A stretch of DNA of 12,915 nt from PALSA-505 sp036502085 (GCA_036502085.1 DASXZD010000051.1:1-12915), one strand, 5' to 3'; positions 1 through 6,354 are shown, counted from the first letter of the stretch. Notes: generated by a model from the letters alone, not told the origin. Program-made: numbers and translations.

Positions 1-969
1 TTCGGCCACCACCTCGACGGTCTCCATCTCCTCGCCCACCGCGACGGCCAGCGTGGACAGCCCGACCGGGCCGCCGCCGAACCTGCGGATCAGCGCGTCG
101 AGCACGGCCCGGTCCAGCCGGTCAAGACCCTGCTCGTCCACCTCGTACAGTTCCAGCGCCGTGCGGGCGATATCGATGGTGATCACTCCGTCCGCCCGCA
201 CCTCAGCGTAGTCGCGGACCCGGCGCAGCAGCCGGTTGGCGATCCGCGGGGTGCCCCGGGAGCGGCCTGCTATCTCGGCGGCGCCGTCATCGCGCAGCCT
301 GGCGCCGAGCAGCCCGGCCGACCTGCGCACGATGATCTCAAGCTCGGCGGCGTCGTAGAAGTCGAGGTAGGCGGTGAAGCCGAAGCGGTCGCGCAGCGGG
401 GCCGGCAGCAGCCCGGCCCTGGTGGTGGCGCCGACCAGGGTGAACGGGGCGATGTCCAGCGGGATCGCGGTCGCGCCCGGACCCTTGCCGACCACCACGT
501 CGACCCGGAAGTCCTCCATGGCCAGGTAGAGCATCTCCTCGGCCGGCCGGGCCAGGCGGTGGATCTCGTCGATGAACACCACCTCGCCCTCGCTGAGGGT
601 GGACAGCACCGCGGCCAGGTCGCCCGCCCGCTCGATGGCCGGGCCGCTGGTGATCCGCAGCGGAGAGCCGAGCTCGGCCGCGATGATCATGGCGATGGTG
701 GTCTTGCCGAGTCCAGGCGGACCGCAGAGCAGCACATGGTCCGGCGGCCTGCCCCGGCGCAGCGCGCTCTCCAGCACCAGCGAGAGCTGCTCCCTGACCC
801 GTGCCTGGCCGACGAACTCCGCCAGGCGCTTGGGCCGCAGCGCGCTCTCCATCGCCCAGTCGTCGGCGTCGGCCAGCGGGGAAACGATCCGCTCGTCCTC
901 GCCCGAGCCACTGGCCGCACCGCCGACCGAGGCGCCGGTCAGCGGGGCGGCGGGGTCCGGCCCGGTCAC
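1..969 (-). CDS. ruvB: Holliday junction branch migration ATPase RuvB (C-terminus cut by window edge)
   Basis: RuvB is the AAA+ hexameric motor that drives Holliday junction branch migration together with RuvA during recombinational repair in the cytoplasm. The 323 visible residues include Walker A GPPGLGKT (83-90), Walker B with DEIH (134-137), sensor 1 GATTR (180-184), the arginine-finger stretch LRDRFG (192-197) and sensor 2 GTPRIANR (239-246). The winged-helix domain begins near residue 280 and is cut at the left edge, so roughly the last 25-35 residues are missing. The GTG start at 969 overlaps the ruvA stop by 4 nt (GTGA), which supports it. A family-typical start lies further in, and the first 25 or so residues are a Gly/Ala-rich, low-conservation extension. 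It is the third gene of ruvCAB and is probably translationally coupled to ruvA. Confidence 0.97.
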   Translation of the reverse strand, partial: MTGPDPAAPLTGASVGGAASGSGEDERIVSPLADADDWAMESALRPKRLAEFVGQARVREQLSLVLESALRRGRPPDHVLLCGPPGLGKTTIAMIIAAELGSPLRITSGPAIERAGDLAAVLSTLSEGEVVFIDEIHRLARPAEEMLYLAMEDFRVDVVVGKGPGATAIPLDIAPFTLVGATTRAGLLPAPLRDRFGFTAYLDFYDAAELEIIVRRSAGLLGARLRDDGAAEIAGRSRGTPRIANRLLRRVRDYAEVRADGVITIDIARTALELYEVDEQGLDRLDRAVLDALIRRFGGGPVGLSTLAVAVGEEMETVEVVAE

Positions 970-1580
970 GACCTGCTCAGCCGTTTCAGCGCGGCGCGCA
1001 GGGCGATGGCCACATCCACCTGCCCGCCGTCAGCCGCGAGCTCGGGCTCGACCGCCGCGATCGCCAGCTCGGCGTCACGGGCCGCCCAGCCGAGGTTGAT
1101 CAGGCCGGCGCGTACCTGATCGCGCCAGGCCGCGACCGCGCTGGACAGGGGGCCTGGCGCGGCGCCACTGTTCTCCCCCGCCGCGCCAAGCCTGTCTCTC
1201 AGCTCAAGGATGATCCGCTCCGCGCCCTTCTTCCCGATCCCCGGCACCCGGGTCAGCGTGGTCACGTCCTCGCTCGCGACCGCGCGGCGCAGCACATCGG
1301 GCGCGTGCACGGCCAGCATGGCCAGCGCCAGCCGGGGCCCGACGCCGCTCGCCGTCTGCAGCAGCTCGAAGACGTTCCGCTCATCCTCGGTGGCGAACCC
1401 GTAGAGGGTGAGCGAGTCCTCCCGCACCGTGAGCGAGGTGGCGACCTTCGCCCGGTCGCCGAGGCGCAGCCCGGCGATGGTGCCGGGCGTGCACATCACC
1501 AGCAACCCGACGCCGCCGACTTCGATGACGGCGCTGTCCGGCGCGAGAGCGCGGACAGTCCCGTCCAGATGGGCGATCAC
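966..1580 (-). CDS. ruvA: Holliday junction DNA-binding protein RuvA
   Basis: RuvA is the tetrameric junction-recognition subunit that loads RuvB rings on four-way DNA. The protein is 204 aa, the usual family length. Residues 1-64 form the OB-fold domain, with the acidic-pin residues E54-D55 in the REDSLTLYGF segment. Two helix-hairpin-helix motifs follow (SGVGPRLA at 78-85 and VPGIGKKGA at 112-120). A flexible Gly/Ala/Pro linker (about 132-148) leads to the C-terminal domain III (150-204) that contacts RuvB. The GTG start at 1580 overlaps the ruvC stop by 4 nt and has a GGAGG ribosome binding site at 1587-1591. A reading frame continues upstream to about 2063, but that part is the antisense-like shadow of ruvC and carries no RuvA homology. 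Confidence 0.97.
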   Translation of the reverse strand: MIAHLDGTVRALAPDSAVIEVGGVGLLVMCTPGTIAGLRLGDRAKVATSLTVREDSLTLYGFATEDERNVFELLQTASGVGPRLALAMLAVHAPDVLRRAVASEDVTTLTRVPGIGKKGAERIILELRDRLGAAGENSGAAPGPLSSAVAAWRDQVRAGLINLGWAARDAELAIAAVEPELAADGGQVDVAIALRAALKRLSRS

Positions 1581-2098
1581 GTGACACCTCCAGAAGCCGC
1601 CACTGCGGCGGCGATCCTGAGCCGGGCGGCGCCGCGCCAGACGTGGCAGATGGCCAGGCCGAGCGCGTCGGCCGCGTCGGCCGGCCGCGGCGCTTCGGCC
1701 ATCTTGAGCAACCGGGTCACCATAATGATCATCTGGGCCTTGTCCGCCCGTCCGCTGCCGGTCACCGCGGCCTTGACCTCGCTCGGCGTGTAGGTCGCCA
1801 CCGGCAGACCGCGCCGCGCCGCGCAGACGATGGCCACCGCGCCGGCCTGGGCCGTGCCCATCACGGTGCGCACGTTGTGCTGGCTGAACACCCGCTCCAC
1901 CGCCACCGCATCCGGCCGGTGCGCCGTGAGCCAGCGCTCTATCTCCTGCTCGAGGGCGAGCAGCCGCAGCGCGATGTCGGCGCCGGCCTCGGTACGCGCC
2001 ACGCCCTGCTGAACCATGACGAGCGGCTTGCCCGGCAGTCCCTCCACCACGCCGAGCCCGCACCGGGTCAGGCCGGGGTCCACGCCCAGCACGCGCAT
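1577..2098 (-). CDS. ruvC: Crossover junction endodeoxyribonuclease RuvC
   Basis: RuvC is the dimeric Mg2+-dependent resolvase that nicks Holliday junctions symmetrically. The RNase H-like fold is recognisable from the N-terminal MRVLGVDPG segment. The four catalytic acids are in place: D7, E68 (in AVERVFSQHNV), D141 and D144 (in PADAADALGLA). The protein is 173 aa, normal for actinobacterial RuvC. I chose the ATG at 2098 because the conserved beta-strand starts immediately there. An in-frame ATG at 2143 with a better GAGG-like ribosome binding site would add 15 unconserved residues and cannot be excluded. It is the first gene of ruvC-ruvA-ruvB and lies about 90 nt downstream of a LexA-type box, so DNA-damage induction is likely. 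Confidence 0.96.
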   Translation of the reverse strand: MRVLGVDPGLTRCGLGVVEGLPGKPLVMVQQGVARTEAGADIALRLLALEQEIERWLTAHRPDAVAVERVFSQHNVRTVMGTAQAGAVAIVCAARRGLPVATYTPSEVKAAVTGSGRADKAQMIIMVTRLLKMAEAPRPADAADALGLAICHVWRGAARLRIAAAVAASGGVT

Positions 2099-2189
2099 GC
2101 TGCGCTGTCCGTGCCTCACCGCACCCCGTCCACCAATGACCATCCGATCCTCGCAGGGCGCCGCGCCATCTCGGCCCGCACGTCGATCA

Positions 2190-2203
2190 CGAACATGTGT
2201 TCG
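2190..2203 (-). promoter_or_regulatory. LexA binding site (SOS box) upstream of ruvCAB
   Basis: The 14-mer CGAACATGTGTTCG is CGAAC-N4-GTTCG, matching the core of the actinobacterial/Gram-positive SOS box as known from mycobacteria and Bacillus. The minus-strand reading is CGAAC-ACAT-GTTCG. Both 5-nt half-sites are perfect; the flanking outer T/A of the longer consensus is not kept. It lies 92 nt upstream of the chosen ruvC ATG. A weak -10-like TAACCT (minus strand, 2216-2211) sits just upstream, so a bound LexA would cover the transcription start. ruvC is a known SOS gene in mycobacteria, which supports function. Confidence 0.8.
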
Positions 2204-2304
2204 GCAGCCAGGTTACAGCCCCCCGCCGGGCGCATCCCGAACCCTGGCGGCGTGTCGCAGTAGTTCACCCCGCCAGGCCGGGGCCCGGCGGAGACTCCGG
2301 CCAG

Positions 2305-2354
2305 TGATCACGAAGCCCTTTGCGCGCGATAGCACGACAAAGGCTTCATGATCA
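2305..2354. terminator. Imperfect inverted repeat, probable terminator or repeated palindromic element
   Basis: The arms TGATCACGAAGCCCTTTG (2305-2322) and CAAAGGCTTCATGATCA (2338-2354) pair over 16-17 positions, with one C/A mismatch (2311/2348) and one bulged C (2318). The loop is 15 nt. It starts about 64 nt after the stop of the minus-strand acetyltransferase gene, which fits a terminator for that operon. There is no T-run on either side, so it would be a tail-less actinobacterial type. Its outer ends (TGATCA) and its modest GC content also fit a dispersed palindromic element. Confidence 0.5.
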
Positions 2355-2417
2355 TGGAAGGGCCCGGCGTTTCGGCAGAAATGCGCCAGGGAGCGGAACG
2401 TGCCGGGGATGCGGTCA

Positions 2418-3773
2418 TCAGAACCGGTCGAGCAGGAACGGCGTCGCGGCGAACGCGCTGTCGAGCAGAGCGTCGGCGGCCGCGTCACCGCCGTCGGCCA
2501 GGTCTGAGCGGCGCAGCGACGAGACCGGAGCCCCGGCGTAAAGAGCGGCCAGCCCCCGCGCGCCCAGCGCCAGCGCAGGCCCGCCGACGTCCGCGCCGCC
2601 GCCGCTGTTACCGCCGACGTCCACCCCGCCAGAATCCGCCCCGCCAGAATCCGCCCCGCCGGAACCCGCCCCGCCGGAACCCGCCCCGCCGGTGCCTGGC
2701 CCGCCGGCGTCCTTACCGCTGTCACCGCCGGCGCCCAAGCCGCCCCCGCCTCCGCGGGCCCGGCTCAGCGAGCCGCGGCCGCCGCCCACCTCCAGCCGCC
2801 AAAGGCCGGAATGCCCCGGCCCGATGTCATCGCTCAGGTCCAGCCAGGCCGCGGCTCCGACACCGGCCGGGAAGCCGCGGGCCGCGATCGCCGCAGCGGG
2901 ATCTACCACCCGGAGCATCCAGTCGTCGCGATCCACGGTCACGGGGCAGGACTCGCGGATCAGCCACCAGAACGGGTCGGCGGGGCCGATCCGGGCCCGC
3001 ACGGTGTCGGCGACCCAGCAGTGCGAGGCCACGATGCCCCACAGCGCCCGGGTCGTCTCCGCCGATGAGGCTGCCGCGACCTGCACGAAGATCTCGTCGT
3101 GCCCGTCCCGCCAGTGGTAGGCGAGCAGTCCGTCGTCGGCCAGGTAACCGTAGGTGTCCTCGTCGCCGAGCAGCGACCGGACGGCCGCCTTGTCCCGCAC
3201 GTTCGGCCCGCAGTCGCGCGCGCTGCCGTGCACCTGGCCGAGCGCGGCGATCGCGGCGGCGGCGTCGGACGGTCCCGCCCGGCGCACCCTGCGGGCCCCG
3301 CCCACGCCCGCCAGCGCGAGTGGCCGCAGCGCGTACGCCGGGAGCACCGCCTCGTGCTGGGTGCCGGCGATCTCCCAGCCCAGCGACCGGTAGATCGGCC
3401 GGGTGTACGGATACAGCACCGACAGCGGGTAGCCGCGGGACGCGATCAGCTCGAGCAGCCCGGTCATCAGCGCGCGGCCCACGCCGCGGCCGCGCTCTTC
3501 CGGCGCCACCGCCACGCTGGCCACGCCGGCCATCGGCACCGGCCGGCCGCACCACCACTGGGTCATGTCGTGAAACCGGCCGGCCGCGACCAGCCGCGAG
3601 CCGTCGTATCCGGCCAGGTACCGCCCGGCGCGGATGACCGGCTCGTTCTCCGCCTGCCAGTAGGCGCGCCCGCCGGGCCCCGCCGGCCCGAACGCGCGGC
3701 AGCGCAGGTCGAACAGCTCATCCAGGCCGTCGCCTGGGGTCAGCGGCCGGATCGTCAGGCCAGCAGCAGGCAC
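2418..3773 (-). CDS. Eis-like GNAT family N-acetyltransferase with SCP2-type C-terminal domain and Gly-rich insertion
   Basis: This protein belongs to the Eis (enhanced intracellular survival) type of acetyltransferase, cytosolic enzymes that transfer acetyl from acetyl-CoA to amines such as aminoglycosides, polyamines or lysines. The real substrate here is unknown. Residues 8-150 form the first GNAT domain with acetyl-CoA motif RGRGVG (94-99), and Y128 in the PIYRSLGW stretch fits the general-acid tyrosine of Eis. A second, degenerate GNAT domain (about 160-290) and a sterol-carrier-like domain (from about 300) follow. The chain ends in a terminal Phe (F451), as in Eis, where the C-terminal carboxylate acts as the base. 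A 70-residue Gly/Ala/Ser/Asp-rich block (about 329-398) interrupts the SCP2-like domain, making the protein longer than the usual ~400-420 aa. The GTG start at 3773 lies 5 nt after the yebC stop with no strong Shine-Dalgarno, suggesting coupling to yebC. Confidence 0.85.
   Translation of the reverse strand: MPAAGLTIRPLTPGDGLDELFDLRCRAFGPAGPGGRAYWQAENEPVIRAGRYLAGYDGSRLVAAGRFHDMTQWWCGRPVPMAGVASVAVAPEERGRGVGRALMTGLLELIASRGYPLSVLYPYTRPIYRSLGWEIAGTQHEAVLPAYALRPLALAGVGGARRVRRAGPSDAAAAIAALGQVHGSARDCGPNVRDKAAVRSLLGDEDTYGYLADDGLLAYHWRDGHDEIFVQVAAASSAETTRALWGIVASHCWVADTVRARIGPADPFWWLIRESCPVTVDRDDWMLRVVDPAAAIAARGFPAGVGAAAWLDLSDDIGPGHSGLWRLEVGGGRGSLSRARGGGGGLGAGGDSGKDAGGPGTGGAGSGGAGSGGADSGGADSGGVDVGGNSGGGADVGGPALALGARGLAALYAGAPVSSLRRSDLADGGDAAADALLDSAFAATPFLLDRF
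2626..2700 (-). repeat. 15-bp in-frame tandem repeat (five units) in the acetyltransferase gene
   Basis: Five head-to-tail 15-bp units start at 2626, 2641, 2656, 2671 and 2686. Units 1 and 2 are identical (CCGCCAGAATCCGCC), units 3 and 4 are identical (CCGCCGGAACCCGCC), and unit 5 is diverged. On the coding (minus) strand they give pentapeptides AGSGG and ADSGG. Similar but irregular Gly-rich codons continue on both sides. The 15-bp period keeps the frame if units are gained or lost. Confidence 0.9.
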
Positions 3774-3778
3774 CGGAC

Positions 3779-4531
3779 TCAGCCGAGCTTCTCCATGACC
3801 TCGTCGGAGACCGAATAGTTCGCGTAGACGTCCTGCACGTCGTCGGAGTCCTCGATCGCCTCGATCAGCCGGAACACCTTGCGCGCCTGCTCCTCGTCCA
3901 GCGGGACCTCCATGGTCGGCAGGAAGGCGGCCTCAGCGGACTCGTAGTCGATCCCGGCCTGCTGCAGCGCGGAGCGCACCGCCACCAGGTCGGTGGGCTC
4001 GCTGACCACCTCGAACGACTCGCCGAGGTCGGTGACTTCCTCCGCGCCCGCGTCGAGCACGGCCGCCACCACGTCGTCCTCGGTGATGTCGCCGGTCTTG
4101 CCCGCGATGACCACGCCCTTGCGATGGAACAGGTACGACACAGAGCCGGGGTCGCCCATCGAGCCGCCGTTGCGGGTCAACGCGGTGCGCACGTCGGAGG
4201 CGGCCCGGTTCCTGTTGTCGGTCAGGCAGTGGACCAGCACCGCGACCCCGCCGGGCGCGTAGCCCTCGTAGGTGATCGACTCGTAGCTGGCCCCGCCCGC
4301 CTCCAGGCCGGCGCCGCGGCTGACCGCGCGGTCGATGTTCTCGTTGGGGACCGAGCTCTTTTTCGCCTTCTGGATCGCGTCGAACAGCGTCGGGTTGCCG
4401 AGCGGGTCGGCGCCGCCGGTCCGCGCTGCCACCTCAACGTTCTTGATCAGCTTGGCGAACAGCTTCCCGCGACGGGCGTCGACCACGGCCTTCTTGTGCT
4501 TGGTGGTCGCCCACTTGGAGTGGCCGCTCAT
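3779..4531 (-). CDS. yebC: YebC/TACO1 family protein
   Basis: This is a 250-aa member of the YebC/PmpR/TACO1 family, historically called a transcriptional regulator. Bacterial members have more recently been linked to translation of difficult (proline-rich) sequences, and TACO1 is a mitochondrial translation activator. The diagnostic N-terminus MSGHSKWATTKHKKA, the VPNENIDRAV helix and the YEGYAPGGVAVLV strand are all present. The acidic C-terminal lobe (EAIEDSDDVQDVYANY, about 226-241) is also typical. Length and domain content are normal. The ATG at 4531 overlaps the pdxT stop by 4 nt (ATGA), with a GAGGGAA ribosome binding site inside the end of pdxT. Location between pdxT and ruvC is a conserved actinobacterial association, here interrupted by the acetyltransferase gene. 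Confidence 0.96.
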   Translation of the reverse strand: MSGHSKWATTKHKKAVVDARRGKLFAKLIKNVEVAARTGGADPLGNPTLFDAIQKAKKSSVPNENIDRAVSRGAGLEAGGASYESITYEGYAPGGVAVLVHCLTDNRNRAASDVRTALTRNGGSMGDPGSVSYLFHRKGVVIAGKTGDITEDDVVAAVLDAGAEEVTDLGESFEVVSEPTDLVAVRSALQQAGIDYESAEAAFLPTMEVPLDEEQARKVFRLIEAIEDSDDVQDVYANYSVSDEVMEKLG

Positions 4532-5190
4532 GAATGTTCCCTCGCAATGTCGACAAAGAGCTGGTGTAGCCGTACATCCCGCGTCAGCTCCGGATGAAAC
4601 GCCGTGGCAAGAATCGGGCCCTGGCGAACCGCGACGATCCTACCGGTACCGCTGTCCGTGCCGAGAATCTCGACGCCGGGCCCGGTGTGCTCCACCCACG
4701 GCGCCCGGATGAAGACCGCCCGCAGCGGCGGCCCGGGGATGCCACGCAGCTCGATGTCGCTCTCGAACGAGTCCACCTGACGGCCGAACGCGTTCCGCCG
4801 CACGGTCATGTCGATCCCGCCGAACGTCTCCTGCCCGCTGGCCGCGTCGACCAGGCTGTCCGCCAGCATGATCATCCCGGCGCAGCTGCCGAACGCCGGC
4901 AGGCCGGCCCCGACCCGCTTGCGGATCGGCTCCATCAGGCCGAAGATCACCGCCAGCTTCCAGATCGTGGTGGACTCCCCGCCGGGGATGACCAGCCCGC
5001 CGATCTCGTCGAGCTGCTCCGGCCTGCGCACCGGCACCGCCCGGGCGCCGGCCGCGGTCAGCGCGGCGACGTGCTCGGCCACGTCGCCCTGCAGCGCGAG
5101 CACGCCGACCAGCGGCCCGGCCGCGCCGGGCTGGCCGGCCGCAGACTGCCCGGCCGCAGACTGGCCGGCCACGGGGGGCTGGCGCGTCAC
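4528..5190 (-). CDS. pdxT: Pyridoxal 5'-phosphate synthase glutaminase subunit PdxT
   Basis: PdxT hydrolyses glutamine and channels ammonia to PdxS for de novo pyridoxal phosphate (vitamin B6) synthesis. The class I glutaminase fold begins at GPLVGVLALQGD (about 25-36). It shows the oxyanion-side GGES (70-73), nucleophile C103 in GSCAGMIML, and the catalytic H199 and E201 in AFHPEL. The protein is 220 aa against the usual ~190-200. The excess is an N-terminal tail of about 24 residues with AAGQS-type repeats. The GTG start at 5190 is chosen from the 4-nt GTGA overlap with the pdxS stop. A GTG at residue 7 is an alternative, and true homology starts only near residue 26. No clear Shine-Dalgarno is visible, so reinitiation after pdxS is likely. 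Confidence 0.95.
   Translation of the reverse strand: MTRQPPVAGQSAAGQSAAGQPGAAGPLVGVLALQGDVAEHVAALTAAGARAVPVRRPEQLDEIGGLVIPGGESTTIWKLAVIFGLMEPIRKRVGAGLPAFGSCAGMIMLADSLVDAASGQETFGGIDMTVRRNAFGRQVDSFESDIELRGIPGPPLRAVFIRAPWVEHTGPGVEILGTDSGTGRIVAVRQGPILATAFHPELTRDVRLHQLFVDIAREHS
5131..5175 (-). repeat. 15-bp tandem repeat in the 5' end of pdxT
   Basis: Three 15-bp units start at 5131, 5146 and 5161 (CTGGCCGGCCGCAGA, CTGCCCGGCCGCAGA, then a partial copy CTGGCCGGCCACGGG). On the coding strand they encode the GQSAA/AAGQS pattern of the PdxT N-terminal tail and preserve the reading frame. Confidence 0.8.
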
Positions 5191-6122
5191 CAGCCGCGGC
5201 CGGCGTAGCGCTGCTCCGGCGCCAGCGTGTCCAGGTTGATCCCCACCATCGGCTCGCCGAGCCCGCGGGACACCTTGGCGATCACGTCGGGGTCCTCGAA
5301 GAACGTGGTGGCCTTGACGATCGCCGCGGCCCTGGCCGCCGGGTCGCCCGACTTGAAGATGCCCGAGCCGACGAAGACACCCTCGGCGCCGAGCTGCATC
5401 ATCATCGCCGCGTCGGCCGGCGTGGCGATCCCGCCCGCGGTGAACAGCACCACCGGCAGCCGGCCCGCCGCCGCTACCTCGGCGACCAGCTCGTACGGCG
5501 CGCGCAGCTCCTTGGCCGCCGAGTAGAGCTCATCGGACGGCAGCCCGGCCAGCCTGCCGATCTCGGCCCGCATCTGGCGCATGTGCCTGGTCGCCTCGAC
5601 CACGTTGCCGGTGCCCGCCTCGCCCTTGGACCTGATCATCGCCGCGCCCTCGGCGATCCGGCGCAGCGCCTCGCTCAGCGTGGTGGAGCCGCACACGAAC
5701 GGCACGGTGAACTTCCACTTGTCCACGTGGTGCGCCTCGTCGGCGGGGGTGAGCACCTCGGACTCGTCGATGTAGTCCACCCCGATCGCCTGCAGCACCT
5801 GCGCCTCGACGAAGTGGCCGATCCGGCACTTGGCCATCACCGGGATGGACACCGCCGCGATGATCTGCCCGATCATGTCGGGGTCGCTCATCCGCGCCAC
5901 GCCGCCCTGCGCCCTGATGTCGGCGGGCACGCGTTCCAGCGCCATCACGGCGACCGCGCCGGCGTCCTCGGCGATCTTGGCCTGGTCGGCGGTGACCACG
6001 TCCATGATCACGCCGCCCTTGAGCATCTCGGCCATGCCTCGCTTGACGCGGGCCGTCCCGGTCTGGGGGGCGGAGGTGCCCGAGGGGTCGGAGGGAGTCT
6101 GCACGGAAGTACTGACGGACAC
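5187..6122 (-). CDS. pdxS: Pyridoxal 5'-phosphate synthase lyase subunit PdxS
   Basis: PdxS is the dodecameric TIM-barrel subunit that builds pyridoxal phosphate from ribose 5-phosphate, glyceraldehyde 3-phosphate and ammonia supplied by PdxT. The core begins at TGTARVKRGMAEMLKGGVIM. Key residues by offset from Bacillus PdxS are D41, the Schiff-base lysine K98 (VMAKCRIGHF) and the second lysine K166 (IRSKGEAGTG). The C-terminus ends in RGW, as in many actinobacterial PdxS proteins. The protein is 311 aa with a slightly long, unconserved Ser/Thr-rich N-terminal tail of about 20 residues. The GTG start at 6122 is supported by a TGAGGT ribosome binding site at 6129-6134 with a 6-nt spacer. It is the first gene of the pdxST-yebC-acetyltransferase unit. 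Confidence 0.97.
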   Translation of the reverse strand: MSVSTSVQTPSDPSGTSAPQTGTARVKRGMAEMLKGGVIMDVVTADQAKIAEDAGAVAVMALERVPADIRAQGGVARMSDPDMIGQIIAAVSIPVMAKCRIGHFVEAQVLQAIGVDYIDESEVLTPADEAHHVDKWKFTVPFVCGSTTLSEALRRIAEGAAMIRSKGEAGTGNVVEATRHMRQMRAEIGRLAGLPSDELYSAAKELRAPYELVAEVAAAGRLPVVLFTAGGIATPADAAMMMQLGAEGVFVGSGIFKSGDPAARAAAIVKATTFFEDPDVIAKVSRGLGEPMVGINLDTLAPEQRYAGRGW

Positions 6123-6128
6123 GGCTGA

Positions 6129-6134
6129 ACCTCA
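6129..6134 (-). promoter_or_regulatory. Ribosome binding site of pdxS
   Basis: TGAGGT on the minus strand ends 6 nt before the GTG at 6122. It decides this start over in-frame downstream candidates and marks pdxS as the leading cistron, since the following genes lack such separate sites or have them inside the preceding gene. Confidence 0.7.
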
Positions 6135-6205
6135 CTTGATCACTTGTGGCTGCTTCTCACATGGTAGTTGCGACCGCGGAATGCCCGATGTCACCGGCCA
6201 TCAGC

Positions 6206-6265
6206 CGAAGCCAGGCCAGGAGCCAGCCGACGAGCCAGGCGAGAAGCCGGGCGAAGAGCCAGAGC
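6206..6265. repeat. Degenerate 12-bp tandem repeat upstream of pdxS
   Basis: Five consecutive 12-bp units start at 6206, 6218, 6230, 6242 and 6254 (for example ACGAGCCAGGCG and AGAAGCCGGGCG). The shared core is AGCC(A/G)G. The block lies between the hairpin at 6268-6311 and pdxS, 84 nt or more from the pdxS start codon. It could be spaced regulator-binding sites, an unstructured leader, or slippage-derived filler. No coding role is supported on either strand. Confidence 0.6.
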
Positions 6266-6267
6266 AG

Positions 6268-6311
6268 GGGTGCCGGGCTGGTGTCCACCGGTGAACACCA
6301 GCCCGGCACCC
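6268..6311 (-). terminator. Strong hairpin terminator after the PIM operon
   Basis: A perfect 17-bp inverted repeat has arms GGGTGCCGGGCTGGTGT (6268-6284) and ACACCAGCCCGGCACCC (6295-6311) around a 10-nt centre that contains a small CACCGGTG palindrome. It lies 43 nt after the stop codon of the LemA-like gene and before pdxS. That makes it the best candidate for ending the PIM operon transcript. No T-tract follows on the minus strand, as is usual for many high-GC terminators. Confidence 0.75.
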
Positions 6312-6354
6312 ATCAAGCTTCGCATATGGGGCTTATAGGTTGAACACCCCCAAA

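Larger units (their letters stand above)
2099..2417. other. Intergenic region between the Eis-like gene and ruvC
   Basis: This 319-bp gap has no convincing coding sequence on either strand. From its right end (downstream of the acetyltransferase) it holds an imperfect 50-bp palindrome at 2305-2354, two copies of GGGCCCGGCG that bracket it (2281-2290 and 2360-2369), a -10-like TAACCT, the SOS box at 2190-2203 and the untranslated leader of ruvC. The arrangement suggests transcription ends after the acetyltransferase and restarts from a damage-inducible promoter for ruvCAB. The exact start site cannot be read from sequence. Confidence 0.7.

Noticed and set aside
801..1793. A 330-codon plus-strand open frame across ruvB/ruvA/ruvC
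   Set aside because: It spans three well-recognised genes in antisense and its product is low-complexity Arg/Gly/Ala/Pro-rich; no ribosome binding site or homology.
1577..2143. Longer RuvC starting at the ATG at 2143
   Set aside because: The extra 15 residues look unlike RuvC and the conserved MRVLGVDPG begins at 2098; kept only as an alternative.
2626..2700. Short regular repeats as a possible CRISPR array
   Set aside because: Units are 15 bp, directly adjacent without spacers, and lie in frame inside a coding gene.
2348..3637. A 429-codon open frame on the plus strand opposite the acetyltransferase gene
   Set aside because: It is Arg/Pro-rich with no domain, typical of the antisense frame of a high-GC gene; the minus-strand frame has clear GNAT motifs.
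5670..5700. PdxS segment CGSTTL, lacking the Arg found in Bacillus (CGCRD-type)
   Set aside because: Actinobacterial PdxS proteins, including the mycobacterial one as I recall it, also have Thr here, so this is lineage variation, not a lost active-site residue.
6146..6343. Small plus-strand open frame upstream of pdxS (Ser/Gln/Arg-rich)
   Set aside because: It is generated by the 12-bp repeat block and runs through the terminator hairpin; no ribosome binding site or recognisable fold.
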